A stretch of DNA of 64,000 nt from Batillaria attramentaria (Eukaryota > Mollusca > Gastropoda > Batillariidae): assembly GCA_018292915.2 (NCBI GenBank), contig JACVVK020000055.1, positions 2,142,501-2,206,500 on the forward strand, given 5' to 3'. Below, piece by piece: positions 45,713 through 57,300 of this stretch. The notes below the pieces were generated by a model that did not search any database, was not told the origin of the DNA, and was given only the letters and a program-made list of their open reading frames with translations. How positions within the stretch are numbered: position 1 is the first letter of the stretch; every line of letters starts with the position of its first letter. The position numbers and the translations under genes are program-made.

Positions 45713-46044
45713 GTGTTGCGGTTCAACTGAGTGATACATGTACACAATTTAGTGACGAACCGCAAAATAAGCAAAATAGAATCTTTAATTACGATTGAGA
45801 GATTGGTTGGTTGTATGTGTACTGCTGCACCTCTTTGGAAAATCACGATGCGCGAATGCTTCATATGCTTATGTGTTTGTGTGAACACGGTGTTTAAAGC
45901 TTTCATTTAGGACTCTGTGTTGGGATTTCAAATACCTTATACACTTCGTCCACTTTTTACGCCGATAGGCGTTTTCTATTGTTGTTGATTTTTTTTTGTC
46001 ATGATATTTAATGACTCAATAAAACATTATTGAAAGACTCCACG

Positions 46045-46310
46045 TTATTGTAATTTGTTCATGTCCAGTCTGTGAAAGAATGCGTGTGATTCACGTGAGC
46101 GTGCTTGATGGGTTCACTTCGCGGTGCTTTGAGCAAATTCAGGAAACTTGGTAAAGCGCCTACACAATACACAGTTACTTTTAAAATAAAATAATAATAA
46201 TGATAATAGTAATAATAATGATAATACATGTAATAATAATAATATTATTATTATTATTAATATTGTTATTATTATTAATAATAATATTATTATTAATGCA
46301 CCAATTTTAC
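46045..46310 (+). mobile_element. SINE S3 3' tail, copy in block A
   Basis: TGTGATTCACGTGAGCGTGC, CGGTGCTTTGAGC and GGTAAAGCGCCTACACAAT, ending in a (TAA/ATT)n run. The same tail follows the full SINE at 48643. No tRNA head is present. Confidence 0.7.
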
Positions 46311-46789
46311 TTTATAGTATACGTATGAGGTTCTGCGCCAAGCTTCTCCCGGTTTAGAGTTGCGTTTCTTTGAATCACTGTAGGACTTTCGAGCGCAGGG
46401 CTGCCGAGAAATGGGGTTATCGACACGAAGGTTCATGGACCGTCGCACTATCTACTCGTAAGACTATTGACACGTAGGGACTTTCGAAGCGCACACGGGC
46501 ACATCACACAGTGCCAGTGTTTAATAAACAACCCCCAGTTTTCTTGAGGCGAGAGCAGTAAATAGACAGAAAACCACTTGACAGTGGGATGAATACGCAG
46601 CGTGTACAATAAATCTGGAAACGTATCACTGTTTTAAAGTATTTACATACCGGATCTCGTGAAGGCTGCCGATGACTTGTGACACGCTTGAAGAAAATGT
46701 CGCTTGAAAGTGAAGTTGAAAATAGAACATGACGGGGAAAATACTGCATCTCGTGAACATGAACAACGTTAGGTGGCTAGACGACACAT

Positions 46790-47290
46790 CCATTAACTTT
46801 CCCTTGACGTGGGTCCGTCCAAATAGTGCGAGGAAGTGCTGAGTAGGGCGAGAAGGTGCAAGGAAGAGTTAATACATCCAAAATCACTAAAATAGTGAAA
46901 CAGGTGTTTCTCGTTTTAAAACATCGATTTACCGTTAAGTGAAGAACCACGTACATCAGATGGACCACTTACGACGGGAAGTAGAGCGGGGGTTGGGGGG
47001 ACTGTATCAACAATTTTATTGACTCGATTATAAGTTATTCAGCAAAGGTAAGAAAAGTACACCCACCCACCCACCCCCTTTCCTCACCCCCCCCCCCCCT
47101 TCCGGGTACAAATCGCGAAAGGTGTGAAAACCTGTGAAGACACATACCAGCCGCGCCAAACCTCAGTGGAACGTGGTCCAAATGACGTCGCTAATTAACT
47201 TATTTTGGCAGGACCCACGTCTATGGATCTATTAATTTTTCATCGCACTTCCTCGCACTGTTTGGACGGACTCACGTCAATGGATCTTTC
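46790..47290. repeat. inverted-repeat element in block A
   Basis: GACGTGGGTCCGTCCAAATA, then GTGCGAGGAAGTGC (46806-46840), is mirrored by GCACTTCCTCGCACTGTTTG and ACGGACTCACGTC (47244-47280). A further inverted end lies at 47725-47766. Interior C-rich, no coding. Block B has an equivalent with an internal tandem duplication (51060-51600). Confidence 0.55.
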
Positions 47291-48200
47291 AATATTTCAT
47301 CACAATTCCTCGCACCTCCTCTCGCTTCGTTGCATTAGCCTCCCCGGCCCCCCAAATTGTTGTTTCTGGTAACATGGCTAAAAAAAATAGGGTAGGTAGG
47401 TAGGTAGGTTTTTTTTACCCCCCCCCCCCCACACACACACACACACATACCCAAGAACAAAGAAACAGGGTATTAATAAGAAATGATGCTCTGTGAAACT
47501 GTATTTAATATTATAACACACTATCTTACCACAATTCGTTCTAATCTTGGGTCCAAGATGGCGCACGACTTCCCTGACGACAGGAGCATGAAAACCGGAA
47601 ACTGGTCGTGCTTGTATTTTTTCTTCTTTTTTTCCCAGCAGCCAAAAAAATTTTTTAGGGGGGGGGGGGTGGAGAGGGGAAATAGGGTCGGTCGGGTTAC
47701 CAGAAACAATTTTTTTACCTTATCTTGCACTTCCTCGCACTATTTTGACGGACCAATTGACGTCCAGTATTAAAACGTACGTAGCAACTGTAGTTTGGCA
47801 CGTGGTTTTGGTCAAACCAAGAGGACCGCCGTGTCACCACGATGTGCGTGACGATTTGACCTGAACCTCGTGCTAAACTCGCATTTGCTAAATAACGAAT
47901 TGTCCAATGCATTTTGGATTCAGACGCTCAAGTTTGAGTAGTGGATCAATAAGGAATCGTCCGTTTCGCACACAACTTGTATTATTCACTGCATTCCGCT
48001 GTAGACCCTCTAGGTTACATGGCTGCATTTTGAGCATTTAAGAATCATTCTTCTGTTAAACACAAATCTCTCTGCCTCTCCACCACGCTGCAAACGCGAC
48101 TGGCAGAAGAGGGCGAGCCAAGCACATAACAATCACCGGTCACCATGCAGTCAACCAATCGAATAGTCTCTTTTCATTCACCTTTTTTTGAAAACCTGAC

Positions 48201-48642
48201 AAGCCCTTTTGAAAGAATGAAACTATTACAAAGTACGTCATTCACTGACGCCACCTTTTCTCACCTGTCTCATGAAGGCTTTATGAGTACACATCAATTA
48301 CACTGGACATGATTGTGACTTGAAGTTCTCGGCAGGTATATTTCATGCTCATTTCGATACTTCATTTCTCTCCGCCTCACATTTTCGCCTGAGGTCGTCG
48401 TCACCTATTTCAGAGTCATATCCATGGTTGATAAATCTTTAGGTCACAAGTTTTTAAACACCTATTTCCGACAAATATGTACAAAATCAGTTTTACCAAA
48501 AGAAAAAAAAATCCCGAAAAGCTTTGGCAACTGGATTCCCAAAGTTACTATATCCTCAACCGATTAGGAATAAGTTACCCAATCGACACTGTAGGCACAA
48601 GCACCAGTTTCACACAAAGGGCTCAAGCAGCAATTCCTCGAT
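48201..48642. other. intergenic, no gene seen
   Basis: Unique sequence between block A and SINE S3. Confidence 0.4.
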
Positions 48643-49050
48643 ATCTGGGGGCGGTCGGTGGTCTAGTGGTTAAGAGACCTGTCACCAATGCGAGAGGTCA
48701 GGGGTTCGAGTCCCACTCGGGGCAAAGGATTTTTCCTTCTCGTATGTGGCACCGTTCATTCGGGCCGATCGTCGGGGGTTCTCTCCGGCTTCCTCCCCCT
48801 CTGCTTTGGAAATGTTCAGCCCACCAAATTTGAAAAATAAATGCAATTGTAAATTCCGAAATTTAAATAGCTGAGCTGACCCTTCGCACCACGTGATTGT
48901 AATGTGTTTATGTCCAGTGTGTGAGAGAATGTGTGTGATTCACGTGAGCGTGCGTGTTGGGTTCAGTTCGCGGCGCTTTGAGCCGATTCATGAAATTGGG
49001 TAAAGCGCCTATACAATGCTCATTATTATTATTATTATTATTATTATCTC
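48643..49050 (+). mobile_element. tRNA-derived SINE, family S3, full length
   Basis: The head has A-box-like TGGTCTAGTGGTTAAGA and B-box-like GGGTTCGAGTCCC. The middle is CTCTCCGGCTTCCTCCCCCT, and the 3' domain is TGTGATTCACGTGAGCGTGC ... GGGTAAAGCGCCTATACAAT followed by (ATT)n. The 3' domain is shared with 46045 and 50005. Conserved 3' domains with an AAAGCGC tail are known in several invertebrate SINE superfamilies. Confidence 0.8.
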
Positions 49051-49649
49051 TACCGCTAAATGGTAAAAAGGCCTAAGAGCTCAACAAATCCACCGTGTTT
49101 AGGACTGAGATCGGATTTCTGTGGACGTTCACTCTTATAATCAACAAACACGGTAGTGTTTGAGGCGAAATAAAGAGTACTGCGAAATAAAGAGTACCGA
49201 GAACACAGCCGTGTAGTCACACAGAAACCAGAGACATATCATTAACATCTAATTATAGCCGAATTCAAGAGTCTCAAACGCCACTATAAATACACCAAAA
49301 AGCCTTACTGGCGTTTATTACAGTGCAGGGGTCTCAAAGGTACAGGCTGTCACTCCATGAAATAAGTTCGCACATACTGATTTTGAGGCTGGTAAAAAAA
49401 TTCACGGCAAAAAGAAAAATTCAGAACCCCAAGATTCTATGTCAGGGCAAATAAATTTTCTGCGTTTGAGAAAATCCACAGAAAATGTTTAAAGTGAACG
49501 AAAAAATCCAGGTTTGTGCTTGTGCACATTAGCAGACCACATGGCCGGTTTGAACAGCATTTTCGAGCAGACAAAAGCAGGCATGCTATAGAAGCCTCCA
49601 GGATTAAAAAAAAAAAAGAAAAGGCGTTTTCTTGTTGTTCTTAAAGGAG
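49051..49649. other. intergenic with R2 fragment
   Basis: 49051-49100 matches dispersed repeat R2. The rest shows no gene. Confidence 0.45.
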
Positions 49650-52014
49650 GGGGGGGGGGGGTTGAGGAGGTTCAACTAAGTGGTACATGTACACAATAAC
49701 GAAGTTATATTGACGAATCGCCAAATAAGCAAACTTGAAATCTTTTATTGAGAGATTGGTTGGTTGCTGCACCTCTTTGGAAAATCGCGATGCGCAAATG
49801 CTACATGTGCTTATGTGTGTTTGAGTGAACAGTTCGTAATGTTGAAGCTTTTATTTAGGACTCTATGATGGGATTTAAAATACTTTATGAGCGAATAAAT
49901 ACAATTTGGTGACTTTTTTGGCGGCCTTTTCTGTTCTTGTTGGGTTGTTGTTTTTTTGTTTTTGTCATATTTAATCACTCAAAAAACATTATTGAAAAAT
50001 CCACGTTATTGTAATTTGTTCATGTCCAATGTCAAGTCTGTGAAAGAATGCGTGTGATTCACGTGAGCGTGCTTGTTGTGTTCACTTCGCGGTGCTTTGA
50101 GCAAATTCAAGAAACTTGGTAACGCGCCTACACAATACACAGTTACTTTTAAAAAATAATAGTAATATAATTATAATTATTATTATTATAGAAGCGTCGA
50201 CGTTTTGGAATCTACTCCCTTTCACTTGTGCATCTTTATAATCGGAATATATTGATTGTTTCGTTCTTCTAGCCATTCCGTTTTGTTCAAAACTCATCTG
50301 TTGGTATTTTTAGCGTGCACTCTTGATACGAGTGCACGCGTGTTTTCACGACCTTCAAGCGAGACAGGCACCGTAAACGGGTCAACACTTAGAAGTCCAA
50401 CGCTCTACCATTCGACCACCCCGGCTCCCCGTGCTTGGCTTGAACGATGCACCAATTTTCGCTTCAGAAGTATACGTATGAGGTTCTGCGCCAAGCTTCT
50501 CCCGGTTCAGAGTTACGATTGTAGGACTTTCGAGCGCAGGGCTGCCGAAAAATTCGACCATCGACACGAAGGTTCATGGACCGTCGCACTATCTACTCGT
50601 AAGACTATTGACAGGTGGGGACTTCCGAAGCGCACACGGGCACATCACACAATGCCAGTGTTTTAGTGACAACCTCCAGTTCTCTGCTGTTTTCTTGAGG
50701 CGAGAGCAGTGAATAGACAGAAAACCACTTGACAATGGGATGAATATGCAGCGTGTACAATAAATCTGGAAACGTATCACTGTTTTAAAGTATTTACATA
50801 CCGGATCTCGTGAAGGCTGTCGGTGACTTGTGACACGCTTGAAGAAAATGTCGCTTGAAAGTGAAGTTGAAAAATAAAACATGACGTGCAAAATACTGCA
50901 TCTCGTGAACATGAACAACGTTAGGTGGCTAAACGACACATCCATTAACTTTCCCTTGACGTGGGTCCGTCCAAATAGTGCGAGGAAGTGCTGAGGTAGG
51001 GCGAGAAGGTGCAAGGAAGAGTTAATACATCCAAAATCACTAAAATAGTGAAACAAGTGTTTCTCGTTTTAAAACATCGATTTACCGTTAAGAACCACGT
51101 ACATCAGATGGACCACTTACGACGGGAAGGAGAGCGGGGATTGGGGGACTGTATCAACAATTTTATTGACGATTATAAGTTATTCAGCAAAGGTAAGAAA
51201 CGTACACCCCCCCCCCCCCCCGCCCTCAATCCAACCCTCCTCCCCCCCCCCCTTCCCGGCACAAATCGTGAAAGGTGTGAAAACCTGTGAGGACACACAC
51301 CAGCCACGCTAAACATCAGTGGAACGTGGTCCAAATGACGTCGTTTTTAGGTGTTTTAAGTATTTGTAGTAACTATGCTCCTTATAAAACATCGACTTAC
51401 CGTTAAGTTAAGAAGGACATCAGATGGACCACTGAGTTGTGGTGCGCCGACGGGAAGAGGAGCGGGGATTGGGGGAGTGTATCGAAAATTGTATTACCTC
51501 CCACTCCGGCACAAAATTTTTTAATCGCGTGTGAAGACACATACAAGCCGCGCCAAACCTCAGTGGAATGTGGTCCAAATGACGTCGCTAATTAACCGTT
51601 TTTGTAAGGACCCACGTCTATGGATCCTCTAACTTTTCATTGCGCTTCCTCGCATTGTTTTGACGGACCCATGTCAATGGATCTTTTAATATTTCATCGC
51701 AATACCACGCACCTCCTCTCACTTCCTTGAATTATCTTACACTTCCTCGCACTAGTTTGACGGACCAACTGACGTCCAGTATTAAAACTCATTAGCAATT
51801 GTAGTTTGGCACGTGGGTGACAATTTGACCTGAACCTCGTGCTAAACTCGCATTTGCTAAATAAAGAATTGTTCAATGCATTTTGGATTCAGACGCTCAA
51901 GGAGAAGGAATCGTCCATTTCACACAAGTTGTATTATTCATTGCATTCCGCTGTAGACCCTCTAGGTTACATGGCTGCATTTTTAGCATCTTAGAAACAT
52001 TCTTCTGTAAAACG

Positions 52015-52046
<32 letters not shown>

Positions 52047-52340
52047 CCCCTCTCTCTCTCTCTCTCTCTCTGTACATTCCGTGTGAGAACTGAATGAGCC
52101 TGTAGTTGCGTGGACAAAGGTGCCTCATCATAGACTTGGTGATGATGTGAAGGATTCAGTCCGACGGATTTTTCCTCTTTCCCCTTGTAAATCTACAAAC
52201 AAGGAGCAGATGAAGAATCCATCTATCCACCCCATTGCATCAGTGTATAGACATGCCACCCACCACGCTGCGAACGCGACTGACAGAAGAGGGCGAGCCA
52301 AGCACATAAGAATCACGAGTCACAATGCAGTCAACCAATC
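49650..52340 (+). repeat. duplicated block B
   Basis: Tandem partner of block A, joined without a break to receptor unit 3. It contains the SINE S3 tail (50005-50190), a SINE S1 head fragment (50393-50430, minus) and a tandem duplication of about 320 bp (51060-51350 and 51375-51600) that block A lacks. Confidence 0.85.
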
Positions 52341-53217
52341 GAATTGTCTCTTTTAGTTCCCCTGATACAAACCAGTTACTCGCTGAATATAGGAATGCTT
52401 GACATTGACTGATTAGTTTCTTGTTTGAGAAGAAACTTAGGCGTACATTAAGTAGGTAATATTTCACAGTTTGTAACAGACATAACGCATTCCAGAATGT
52501 TAGAAGCGTATTGGATTACTTAATTAATATCATCTCAAATGTGTATCCGAGATGGATCACTGGATGAAACAAAGGAAAGTATGATTGATTATATCATTTA
52601 AGGGGACAGCTATCAGGAAAGAGATTCTTTTCTATTCATTAGGCAGCTACCATGACAGATACTTTTTTTCTACTGGAGCGACAGCTATCGGGAAAGAGAT
52701 ACTTTTCCATTAAGGAGACAGCTATCAAGAAAGAGATACTGTTTCATTCACAACCCTCAGTTTGAATATTTGTGGCAACAAGAATGGCACTCTATATTAC
52801 TTGGTTTACCGTAAATAATATTTCACACTCGGTTTAGTACTCGAAATATCGGATCAACAATTAAATGATATATGCAGCTGATATCTATAATCACGGTGTG
52901 TGTTACAGAAATCTAGGCTGGTTCACCAGAAAAAGAAAACAAGCTTTACAAAGACGACTGTCGGTCATGAGATACTTTTCTCTGCTGGTTATTACAAGTT
53001 TTTTTTTGTTTTTGTTTTTTTAAATCTATCTTTGGGTTGTACGTGTATATCTTGCTTTTCTCTCATTTTTGTCATCATAATTACTTTAGTCCTGTTCACA
53101 ATGTTGCAGTTGGTAAAAAGTTTGCTAGCGGTAGGCTTCAGGTTTGTCATAATTATGATATTAGGTATTCTTCTCAGACACGGCAGCAAATAGCACAAAA
53201 TTAATGAGGGTACGTGG

Positions 53218-53272
53218 GTGGATGTTTAGGGGTTTAACGTCTTTTTCCACAACGGGGCAACGAGAAAAATCA
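53218..53272 (-). mobile_element. SINE S1 tail fragment
   Basis: GGGGTTTAACGTCTTTTTCC and ACGGGGCAACGAGAAAAA are the reverse of the S1 tail; the head is absent. Confidence 0.55.
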
Positions 53273-54346
53273 CAAAATTAATGAGAAAACTCCCCTTATT
53301 AACAGAGTTTAAAAAGCAATTTCATCTCTACATTCAGTTTTCCCGACCGTCTCCATTGTCTGTAGGACATAAGTATAATCATCAGTGTGAGTAATGGCGA
53401 TGTACGGCGATCAACTTAAGTTGTTCATTTCTTTAACCATGCTTTGAATACGCCGAGGAGTCTGTGGAAAATATTGTTGACAAAACGGTGCAAGCAAGCA
53501 GGCAAGACGTACAGCGTACGGATAACTGGCAAATGTCCCTGTTCTCTTCGTGATTTGAAAGTCAGTACAACGGGAGAAATGGCCAGGAAGAAGCAAACTG
53601 TAACAGAACTATGAAACACTCAGACCAGACCAGACCAGACGAGAGAGAGAGATCCTTCAGTCATGTTTTAACACTTTTACTGCCAATGTCAACACTGAGT
53701 CAACTGGCGTCATCGTACGTGTTTGCTGATCTGAATCCGGAAGCCATAACGCTGACGACATTAAAACCATCGCGGCCATCATCAGATTTTGTCTCGGACC
53801 TTGAAACCCATCGCGACCGCCATCAGTTATTGTCCTGCATCCTGAAGCCACTACCATTTGTGCAACTGGTTTGTAAATCTGTTTACGCTGTAATGCTGTC
53901 TGTGAGCGTTTCAAGCTAAGTGTACTCTGCTACCTAGGCGGAATCACCAAACAGTGACTCGAAACGTGAGTGGCAGTGTGTGTTAACCAGCACAGGACTC
54001 AGCCCCGTTGAAAGATCACGTGCCCTCTGCTGCGCAACACAGGCCACCTCAGGTCTGAGCTGGCTTTATCGGGCTGAGTTGTGACCTGATAAACAATCTG
54101 TTGCGTTTTAGTCGGACTTCTCGTTGCCAGAATTCTCCCTACAGTTTTCATCATCAGAACTTGCTCTGAATGAACACCAAAACACGTTCTGTCTTAGTTT
54201 GTGAAACGTCCATAGGCACCGGCATAGCAATACAAAACAATTTCAATGAATGCGGAAAATGCCAAAGACCCGTCCAGCAGAAACTCAGAGAACGCAACAC
54301 ACAGACAACAATATCGACAAATTTTGAAAAGGGAAAAGTTTATGTT

Positions 54347-54378
54347 AAGGGTTTGTTTGTTTTGTTTTTTTATTCTAG
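54347..54378 (+). other. possible 3' splice site upstream of receptor 3 start
   Basis: GTTTGTTTTGTTTTTTTATT and CTAG form a long pyrimidine-rich tract ending in AG, four bases before the chosen ATG at 54383. It would place a 5' untranslated intron just before the start codon. The in-frame codons upstream (from ATG 54170) run through this tract and are probably not translated. Confidence 0.4.
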
Positions 54379-54382
54379 GGAG

Positions 54383-57300
54383 ATGGCAGACTTAAGAAAC
54401 CTGAAAAACATAAGTGCTTTCCTGTTAATGAAGAGCGCGTTTAGCTGTATGAGACACAAATGTGTCGTTCACGCAATCTTAGTGTTCTTAGTCTGTGTGT
54501 TTCCCCGTGATTCACGTGCAGATGAAGCTTTACAATACGATACAGACACTGCAGAATCAGTGACAGTATCTAGCAAGGTAACTCATCGAACTCAAGACGT
54601 TCACGTAAGAAACGCTGCACCAGCTGACTCACATGGAAACAACTCAAACCTGGAAACCCTAGTGACGCGTGATGAAACTGATTTGCGTCTGGCTGAATTG
54701 TACGATCACACAGTCTGTCAATCTTGTGCCCAGCCAACGTTACGAGACATCCTAATATTACCCCCAAACACGTTACAAGTTAATTTTACGTCATCAGTTT
54801 CTGGATACATTCAGACATGGGCGTATGGCGACATCTCCAGGCAGTGGCCACAGAATATTAATGCAAGGTATCAACTGGTCGTTCCCGAGGATCACGTGGT
54901 TATGGTAAGTTTCAACTCATACGGTCTTCACAATGACGGTGGCAGACGTTGCAATACGCCTTATGTACAGCTACTGTACGCACAGTATAACAGCAATGTT
55001 CATAGATCAAACTGTGACGAAATGAATCTCTCGACATATGTGTACCACCTCTCGATTACAGTAGTCTTCGCTTACCGAGCAAATGACAGCGTTTACGCAG
55101 GTTTCCGGATGTTGTTTTCATTCCATCCCAGATCGGAAACCCCACCCATGTATTTCCAGGCCCCACTGATGTTGAACTGCTCAGTTCCTTACTATTCTAG
55201 GTTCAAGCAGCACGTGGATTGTAATATGATACGGGAGTGCTATGGGGGAGAGGACGAAGGGGGACACTGTCCTTTCAGCAGCCCAGAGTGTGGCGGTGGC
55301 GTTGCGGTAAATGACAAGTGTTACAAACTGTTCCATTGTAACCCTTCATTCGCCTTGGATGGAGTGTCATGGGACACTGTACGTAGAAAATGTCGCGAAA
55401 GACATGGAGATCTCCCTGTGATGAGAACAGAAAAAGAATGGGAGGCGTTTTGGACAGTATTCAAATTTGCAAAAAGGGATGAAAATGCTTGGATTGGTCT
55501 TAATCGATCCTGTCCGTACTATTCACAGTACATGTACGGGGGAAGATGGCACTGGATGGACAACACAGTTCCGTTTTTGATAAACCCCCCAAAGCTCATT
55601 ACACGTACGAAGGAGAGGATGTTTACCTCCAAAAGAATGGCTTTGGTAGGTTCCTACACTGTTTTCAACGGGGACAATACAGGAGATAGTCCCGTAAAAG
55701 ATTCCTGCATTTGTGAATTTAAACTAAGTCTAAAACTAAAACCACCAAAGAAAGATAGTTTATTGAAAGGTCAAGTCAAATTCCCACACATGAAACTCCA
55801 AGAGGAAAAATTGAAAACCTCTGCAGTTCCACTCTTTGTGTGCCCAGGGGGCCACGTAGTCTACGACTTTCTGAAATGTGACAAACAGAGTGGTTGTGGG
55901 GCGCCGGAACGTTCTTCACGTTGTGAAATATCTTCCTTTGAGGCACATTCTGAAAAGAGTCTGTCAATATCAACAGGAAACGCACAGACGTTTCAGGGTT
56001 CTAGCAGTGTGGCCATGTATGTTTGTGACAACACAAACGAAACCTTGCCGTACACTTTGGTGTGTGATTTCAGGACTGACTGCCGGTTGACTGAATCGGA
56101 CGAGAGGGACTGCTTCCAAGAACCATTGGATAACTGCATACCGAGGGGTGGGAGAATGTGCAGGAGTGGAGAATGTGTAAATGCTAGTCATTTTCGTGAC
56201 ATCATCGACGATTGCAAAGACGAGAGAAACGATATCTGTTCGTATGACATGTTTCCAACACGTCAGCAGTCGATACCCTTGGTTACTCCTGTACAACCGC
56301 CAGCCATCATTCATACAAACGGAAATAAGAACTGGTTGATACTTCCCATGAACGCTTCAGAAAACTGCCCCGAGACTCACTTTCGCTGTCCACCAAGTCA
56401 CGAATACTGCCTGCCCGTGTACATGCGATGCAATACTATAAACGACTGTCCCTTTGGTGAAGATGAAGCGGATTGCGACAGCTTCCAGTGTCCCGGTTTC
56501 TACCGCTGTCGAGCCTCACGTGTGTGTGTGCATCTTGACAACCTGTGTGACGGCTTGCCCCAGTGTCCGCAGCGTGATGACGAGGTTTTCTGTGACTTGA
56601 CTTGTCCTGATGGCTGCCGCTGCCATGGACTGGCGTTTGTTTGTGATCGGCCAGTCCCGTTCCACAAGCTGACCAATGTCCGCTACCTGGATGCTACTCA
56701 CTCTGGCATGGCTTATTTCACAACTAACTTGTACATCGTCTTTTTAAAACTGTCCTCATGCGGCTTAAAAACCGTACAGGAAATGAGTTTTCCCAGCTTA
56801 CAACAAATAGACTTAAGTCACAATGAAATTAGGCATGTTGAGATCAATATGTTCATGGCGATGAAGCGCTTAAGCGTTTTACGTTTGGCTGGAAATCCAC
56901 TTGTCTCTTGGACTCCTGGATCGACTGACACTGTCCCGCATCTCAGTGTTATGGATCTCTCTCACTCAGAGTTGAGCGTCCTGAATATCTCTGTATTTTT
57001 AAACTTTCCACAGATCCGAACCCTAAACGTTTCTTTCAGTGCACTGACAACCATTGCCGAACCGGGGTTTGTGGATATGCCATCGCTGACCCATCTAGAT
57101 TTGAGAGGTAGTCCGGTTAGGATCTTTCCTGGTGACATGTTCAGAGCATCCAGGAAACTAAAAAGGATTTATTCTGACAACTACAGGTTCTGTTGTAAAG
57201 CCATTCTCCCCGAAATGTTTCCAAGGGACAGTTGTTATGCCCCTATGGATGAACTGTCATCGTGTGAAGACTTGCTCAGGTCTGACTTTTATCGGTTGTC

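Larger units (their letters stand above)
45690..48200 (+). repeat. duplicated block A
   Basis: Matches 49650-52340 in order: GAGAGATTGGTTGGTTG, the SINE S3 tail, TACGTATGAGGTTCTGCGCC, the (GTGCGAGGAAGTGC) inverted elements, TGTAGACCCTCTAGGTTACA, and GAAGAGGGCGAGCCAAGCAC at 48108. It carries the upstream part of unit 3 but no receptor gene. Confidence 0.85.

Noticed and set aside
45251..45745. 164-codon Lys/Gln/Asn-rich open frame on the minus strand
   Set aside because: Translation of the A/C complement of the T/G-only tract.
48643..48725. Possible tRNA gene
   Set aside because: Followed by a SINE body and a 3' tail shared with two other loci.
53611..53919. 102-codon open frame upstream of receptor 3
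   Set aside because: Overlaps the reverse of the 41-bp minisatellite unit, so not a gene.
54170..54382. Upstream ATG start for receptor 3
   Set aside because: The extra 71 codons cross an acceptor-like tract, are not conserved as protein in the other copies, and precede a normal signal peptide.
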